8,146 nucleotides of DNA, from the NCBI GenBank assembly GCA_021161625.1, contig JAGHAG010000037.1:1-8146 (forward strand). The letters are read 5' to 3'. Within the stretch, counting starts at the first letter, position 1, and each line of letters opens with the position of its first letter. The notes below the pieces were generated by a model, which saw nothing but the letters and a program-made list of their open reading frames with translations, searched no databases and was not told the DNA's origin. This document shows positions 5,737 through 8,146 of the stretch, piece by piece. Origin of the DNA: Elusimicrobiota bacterium. GTDB taxonomy: Bacteria > CG03. The position numbers and the translations under genes are program-made.

Positions 5737-6938
5737 AATTTTCGTCAATAGATTCTGCCCTCAAGGATTTCAAAAAAGGAAAAATGGTAATTATTGTTGA
5801 TGATGAAAGACGGGAAAATGAGGGAGACCTCGTCTGTGCAGCAGAAAAAATTGATGCAAAGAAAATCGCATTTATGGCAAAAGAAGGTGGAGGTTTAATC
5901 TGTGTTCCAATGGAGAAAAAAGATCTTGAAAGGTTAAATTTAAAACCTCTTTCTTCTTCCTTTGATGCAACAAATCCAAGGGAAGCGGCTTTTACAATTT
6001 CCTGTGATGCAAGCAGGGGTATAACAACAGGAATTTCCGCCCTTGACAGAGCAAAAACAATTTCCATCCTTGCTAACAAAAGTTCAAAACCAAAGGATAT
6101 TGTAACCCCCGGGCATGTTTTTCCAATTCAGGCGCAGGAGGGAGGTGTTCTTGTAAGAGCAGGGCACACAGAAGCAGCAATTGACATGGCACGACTTTCA
6201 GGATTAAGACCTGTGGGTGTTATCTGCGAGATTATGAATAAAGATGGCACAATGGCAAGGTTGGATGACCTTTTAAAGTTTTCAAAAAAACACAAAATAA
6301 AAATTATAAGCATTGCACAGATAATTGAAAAAAGAAGAAAATTTGAAAAACTCATTGAAAAGATAACAGAAACAAAACTCCCCACAAGATTTGGAACTTT
6401 TAAACTAATTGCCTTCAAAGAAAAACTACAACCACAAAATATACATATTGCCCTTTTAAAAGGGGAAATAAAAGCAAAAAAAGAAATTCTTGTAAGGGTT
6501 CATTCAGAGTGTCTGACAGGAGACACATTTCATTCTTTAAGATGTGATTGCGGATGGCAGTTAGAAGAGTCATTGAAGATGATAGAAAGAGAGGGGGAAG
6601 GTATTTTGCTTTATATGAGACAGGAAGGAAGAGGTATCGGTCTTGAAAACAAGTTAAGGGCATATACACTGCAGGACAGGGGCTTTGATACTGTGGAAGC
6701 AAATAAGAAACTCGGATTTGCAGCGGACTTAAGAGATTATGGAATTGGCGCACAGATTTTGAACGAACTGGGGGTGAAAAAAATAAAACTGCTTACAAAC
6801 AATCCGAAAAAAATTGTAGGTCTTTCTGGTTTTGGCTTGAAAGTTGTCAAAAGAGTTCCTATAAAAATAAAGGAAGTAAATCCGCATCTTAAGAATTATT
6901 TGAAAACAAAAAAGAAAAAATTGGGACATTTGTTGTGA
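5727..6938 (+). CDS. ribBA: Bifunctional 3,4-dihydroxy-2-butanone 4-phosphate synthase / GTP cyclohydrolase II RibBA
   Basis: This fusion provides both entry reactions of riboflavin synthesis: DHBP from ribulose 5-phosphate, and the pyrimidine precursor from GTP. The N-terminal RibB domain (about 1-205) has the acidic metal-binding loop DDERRENEGD (25-34), the FMAKEGGGLIC segment (49-59), TPGHVFPIQA (127-136) and GHTEAA (146-151). The C-terminal RibA domain (about 215-403) has three zinc cysteines, Cys262, Cys273 and Cys275, in HSECLTGDTFHSLRCDCG. It also has RQEGRGIGL (298-306), DTVEANKKLGF (321-331), DLRDYGIGAQIL and TNNPKK (357-362). Both domains look catalytically intact at 403 residues, the usual fusion length. 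AAAGGAG (5709-5715) lies 11 nt before the ATG, and the start overlaps ribE by 10 nt. The gene ends in a lysine-rich tail. A repeat copy begins one base after the stop codon. Confidence 0.97.
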   Translation: MAVKFSSIDSALKDFKKGKMVIIVDDERRENEGDLVCAAEKIDAKKIAFMAKEGGGLICVPMEKKDLERLNLKPLSSSFDATNPREAAFTISCDASRGITTGISALDRAKTISILANKSSKPKDIVTPGHVFPIQAQEGGVLVRAGHTEAAIDMARLSGLRPVGVICEIMNKDGTMARLDDLLKFSKKHKIKIISIAQIIEKRRKFEKLIEKITETKLPTRFGTFKLIAFKEKLQPQNIHIALLKGEIKAKKEILVRVHSECLTGDTFHSLRCDCGWQLEESLKMIEREGEGILLYMRQEGRGIGLENKLRAYTLQDRGFDTVEANKKLGFAADLRDYGIGAQILNELGVKKIKLLTNNPKKIVGLSGFGLKVVKRVPIKIKEVNPHLKNYLKTKKKKLGHLL

Positions 6939-6939
6939 A

Positions 6940-6970
6940 TGTAGCTCGAGACCCTTGGTCTGCGAAAAAG
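6940..6970 (+). repeat. 31-bp direct repeat, copy A1 (hairpin unit)
   Basis: This unit is identical over 31 bases to 7901-7931. It starts TGTAGC and ends AAAAAG. The interior folds as TCGAGACC (6946-6953) with GGTCT-G-CGA (6957-6965), an 8-bp stem with one bulged G and a CTT loop. It begins one base after the ribBA stop. No T-run follows, so it is not an intrinsic terminator on this strand. No open frame or transposase is associated. Confidence 0.9.
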
Positions 6971-7000
6971 AGGATAGAGGAAAGTGGAAAGAGGAAAGAA
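6966..7000 (+). repeat. Purine-only GA-rich tract with modules shared with the window end
   Basis: After the hairpin comes a run made almost only of A and G. Two modules recur near the window end: AGAGGATAGAGGAAAG (6969-6984, again at 7975-7990) and AAAGTGGAAAGAGGA (6981-6995, again at 7959-7973). Here they overlap, whereas at the end they appear in the opposite order separated by one base. No coding signal is seen. Confidence 0.7.
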
Positions 7001-7033
7001 ATGTAGCGGGCGAATTACCATTCGCCAAAAAAG
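7001..7033 (+). repeat. Hairpin unit B, structurally related to repeat A
   Basis: The unit starts ATGTAGC like copy A1, then has exactly 19 bases before an A-run ending in G, as in copy A. The core folds as GGCGAAT (7009-7015) with ATTCGCC (7020-7026), a perfect 7-bp stem with loop TACC. The stem sequence is unrelated to that of repeat A. No T-run follows. It is followed by A-rich low-complexity DNA up to the ribH ribosome binding site. Confidence 0.65.
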
Positions 7034-7059
7034 TGCAAAATTAAAAATGGAAAATTATT

Positions 7060-7065
7060 GGGAGG
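7060..7065 (+). promoter_or_regulatory. Shine-Dalgarno of ribH
   Basis: GGGAGG sits 4 nt before the ATG at 7070. It excludes the in-frame TTG at 7058, which overlaps the site. After the 131-nt gap ribH cannot rely on coupling to ribBA, which fits its having a full-strength site. Confidence 0.8.
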
Positions 7066-7069
7066 CAAA

Positions 7070-7528
7070 ATGAAAGAATTTTCTGGAAATCTTAAGGGTT
7101 CAGGCAGAAGAATTGGAATTGTTGTTGCAAAATTCAATGACTTTATCACATCTCGCCTTGTTGCAGGTTGCAGAGATGAACTTCTGAAATGCGGGGTTTC
7201 AGATGAAAACATTGACTGCGTCTGGGTCCCTGGTTCATTTGAAATTCCTGTTGCTGCCAGGACAATGGTGGACAGAGGATACGATGGAATAATCTGTCTT
7301 GGAGCAGTCATAAAAGGGGACACCCCACATTTTGAATACATTTCATCAACCCTTGCAAGGGCAATAAATTCAATTTCTGTGGAGGCACACATTCCTGTAA
7401 TTTTTGGTGTTATAACCGCAGAGACTCTCGAGCAGGCAATTGAAAGAGCGGGCACAAAAGCAGGAAACCGCGGAGCAGAAGGAGCTCGAGCCTGCCTTGA
7501 AATGATAGACCTTTTAGGAAAAATATGA
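7070..7528 (+). CDS. ribH: 6,7-dimethyl-8-ribityllumazine synthase (riboflavin synthase beta)
   Basis: RibH condenses the pyrimidine from RibD (after dephosphorylation) with 3,4-dihydroxy-2-butanone 4-phosphate from RibBA to give lumazine, the substrate of RibE. The family forms pentamers or 60-subunit icosahedral shells. The protein is 152 residues from the ATG, the normal length. Visible motifs are KFND (21-24, aromatic stacking Phe22), VPGSFEIP (53-60), GAVIKGDTPHFEYIS (78-92, catalytic His87), FGVIT (112-116) and AGTKAGNRGAEGA (127-139) near the C-terminus. All substrate-contacting segments are present. It overlaps nusB by 4 nt (ATGA). A repeat-filled gap separates it from ribBA, in contrast to the overlapping genes before it. 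Confidence 0.97.
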   Translation: MKEFSGNLKGSGRRIGIVVAKFNDFITSRLVAGCRDELLKCGVSDENIDCVWVPGSFEIPVAARTMVDRGYDGIICLGAVIKGDTPHFEYISSTLARAINSISVEAHIPVIFGVITAETLEQAIERAGTKAGNRGAEGARACLEMIDLLGKI

Positions 7529-7905
7529 CAAGAAGACAGGCAAGAAAAGTTGTTCTGGATTGCCTGTATGAAATTGATATGGGCAGAGAGATGGATGAAG
7601 TTTTAAATCCATACAAGGATGATAATCAATTTGAATTTATTTCTAATTTTGTAAGAACGGTACGAGAAAACCTTTCTTTTTGTGATGAAAAAATTGCAAA
7701 ATATTCAAAAAACTGGGACTTAAACAGAATTACGAAGGTGGATAAAAACATTTTGAGAATGGGAATTGCAGAAATTTTCTTTTCGGACCGCGACATAAAA
7801 ATTGCAATAAATGAGGCAGTGGAACTTGCAAAAAGATATTCAACAGAAAAATCCCATGCTTTTGTAAATGGAATTCTGGATAAAGTTGCAAAAGAAAAAT
7901 TGTAG
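7525..7905 (+). CDS. nusB: Transcription antitermination factor NusB
   Basis: NusB binds boxA RNA together with NusE (ribosomal protein S10) and helps assemble antitermination complexes, mainly on rRNA operons. The 126-residue protein is all-helical and at the short end of the family range. It begins with the basic RNA-binding stretch TRRQARKVVLDCLYEID (2-18). The conserved core NWDLNRITKVDKNILRMGIAEI (63-84) and the C-terminal INEAVELAKRYS (95-106) and FVNGILDKV (113-121) follow. AGGAA (7516-7520) lies just before the start, and the ATG overlaps the ribH stop as ATGA, so translation is probably coupled. The rib-nusB linkage is widespread in bacteria. The stop TAG (7903-7905) lies inside the 31-bp repeat copy at 7901, so the repeat supplies the last codon bases and the terminator codon. 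Confidence 0.95.
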   Translation: MTRRQARKVVLDCLYEIDMGREMDEVLNPYKDDNQFEFISNFVRTVRENLSFCDEKIAKYSKNWDLNRITKVDKNILRMGIAEIFFSDRDIKIAINEAVELAKRYSTEKSHAFVNGILDKVAKEKL

Positions 7906-7931
7906 CTCGAGACCCTTGGTCTGCGAAAAAG
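7901..7931 (+). repeat. 31-bp direct repeat, copy A2 (hairpin unit) overlapping the nusB stop
   Basis: Identical to 6940-6970 in the same orientation, 961 bases downstream. It overlaps the final five bases of nusB and provides its TAG stop. It folds as the same bulged 8-bp hairpin with a CTT loop. No T-run follows, so operon termination is not explained by it. Together the copies bracket ribH and nusB. Confidence 0.9.
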
Positions 7932-7950
7932 TGATATGGAGACAAGATGA

Positions 7951-8000
7951 CAAGGGGAAAAGTGGAAAGAGGACAGAGGATAGAGGAAAGAAAGAAATGT
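7951..8000 (+). repeat. Second GA-rich module array
   Basis: This near-pure purine stretch contains AAAGTGGAAAGAGGA (7959-7973) and AGAGGATAGAGGAAAG (7975-7990), both also found in the ribBA-ribH gap but in different order. It ends with GAAAGAAATGT, which also precedes hairpin unit B. It follows the second 31-bp repeat copy just as the first array follows the first copy. No open frame with coding character was seen. Confidence 0.7.
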
Positions 8001-8002
8001 TA

Positions 8003-8050
8003 AATCACAAATCCCAAATAAGGATTAAATCCCAAATTTCAAATAACAAA
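8003..8050 (+). repeat. A/C/T low-complexity repeat with 18-nt period
   Basis: AAATCCCAAAT occurs at 8009-8019 and again at 8027-8037, 18 bases apart, followed by the looser variant TTTCAAATAACAAA. Similar words (ATATCCAAATTCAAATG) resume at 8121. The stretch has almost no G and no coding signal. It looks like degenerate intergenic repeat DNA. Confidence 0.6.
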
Positions 8051-8053
8051 CCA

Positions 8054-8075
8054 CAGCCCATTTCCAGATGGGCTG
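8054..8075 (+). repeat. Stem-loop in 3' non-coding region (hairpin 1)
   Basis: CAGCCCAT (8054-8061) pairs perfectly with ATGGGCTG (8068-8075) around TTCCAG. It is GC-rich in an AT-rich setting and is followed at once by a second hairpin. No T-run follows. Confidence 0.65.
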
Positions 8076-8079
8076 GGCC

Positions 8080-8101
8080 CCGCCCTTTTGAAAAAGGGCG
8101 G
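8080..8101 (+). repeat. Stem-loop in 3' non-coding region (hairpin 2)
   Basis: CCGCCCTTT (8080-8088) pairs with AAAGGGCGG (8093-8101) around TGAA, a perfect 9-bp stem that can be extended across a bulged T. It is followed by TGGTCACAAAC without a T-run, so it is not a standard terminator. Bases 8107-8146 beyond it are AT-rich, with no feature other than the CAAAT-type words. Confidence 0.65.
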
Positions 8102-8146
8102 TGGTCACAAACAAATCCTAATATCCAAATTCAAATGTTCAAAACA

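Noticed and set aside
6940..6970. Intrinsic terminator at repeat A1 (and at A2)
   Set aside because: The hairpin is followed by GCGAAAAAG rather than a T-run, and on the minus strand the T-run precedes rather than follows the hairpin.
7058..7069. TTG at 7058 as the ribH start
   Set aside because: It overlaps the GGGAGG ribosome site and adds only MGGK; the family start fits ATG 7070.
6940..7931. CRISPR array from the identical 31-bp repeats
   Set aside because: There are only two copies, 961 bp apart and separated by two genes; no regularly spaced units and no cas genes.
1..8146. A new defence, mobile or secretion system
   Set aside because: All ten coding regions belong to recognised housekeeping families and no unassigned protein gene remains. 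Novelty here, if any, lies in the repeats and the regulatory layout.

Overview
The window is a stretch of bacterial chromosome, AT-rich and purine-rich on the coding strand, with every gene on the plus strand. It starts inside ftsZ and ends in repeat-rich non-coding DNA. Division by FtsZ, a PilT-type ATPase, an FMN riboswitch and NusB all point to a bacterium. The Lys/Glu/Ile-rich proteins, preference for AGA/AGG arginine codons, tight overlaps and short hairpin or A-rich intergenic repeats resemble what I recall from thermophilic and uncultured candidate-phylum bacteria. That impression is weak and I assign no phylum.

Layout: (1) 2-2540 is a translationally coupled trio: the 3' two-thirds of ftsZ, a PilT-family ATPase, and pgeF/yfiH (peptidoglycan editing factor family). 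Each stop overlaps the next start as TAATG. (2) A 48-nt gap with an imperfect palindrome and a strong Shine-Dalgarno precedes metY (O-acetylhomoserine sulfhydrylase, 2589-3872). (3) A sigma70-like promoter starts right after the metY stop. It drives an FMN riboswitch (3909-4032) and an intrinsic terminator whose T-run touches the ribD start. (4) The riboflavin operon ribD-ribE-ribBA-ribH follows, in the Bacillus subtilis-type order, and ends with nusB. (5) Repeat-rich DNA interrupts the operon between ribBA and ribH (6939-7069) and fills the end of the window (7906-8146).

The rib genes encode the riboflavin-forming enzymes from GTP and ribulose 5-phosphate: GTP cyclohydrolase II plus DHBP synthase (RibBA), deaminase/reductase (RibD), lumazine synthase (RibH) and riboflavin synthase (RibE). 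The pyrimidine phosphatase and the flavokinase/FAD synthetase are not here, which is common. FMN bound to the leader should end transcription before ribD, giving feedback control that may extend to nusB.

I found no defence system, CRISPR array, insertion sequence with a transposase, tRNA or rRNA, and no clearly new protein system. The least explained material is a family of short hairpin repeats. Two identical 31-bp direct copies bracket ribH-nusB, and one of them supplies the nusB stop codon. A third unit shares the same borders and 19-nt core length but has a different stem sequence. The riboswitch expression platform is also compact enough to deserve a second look.
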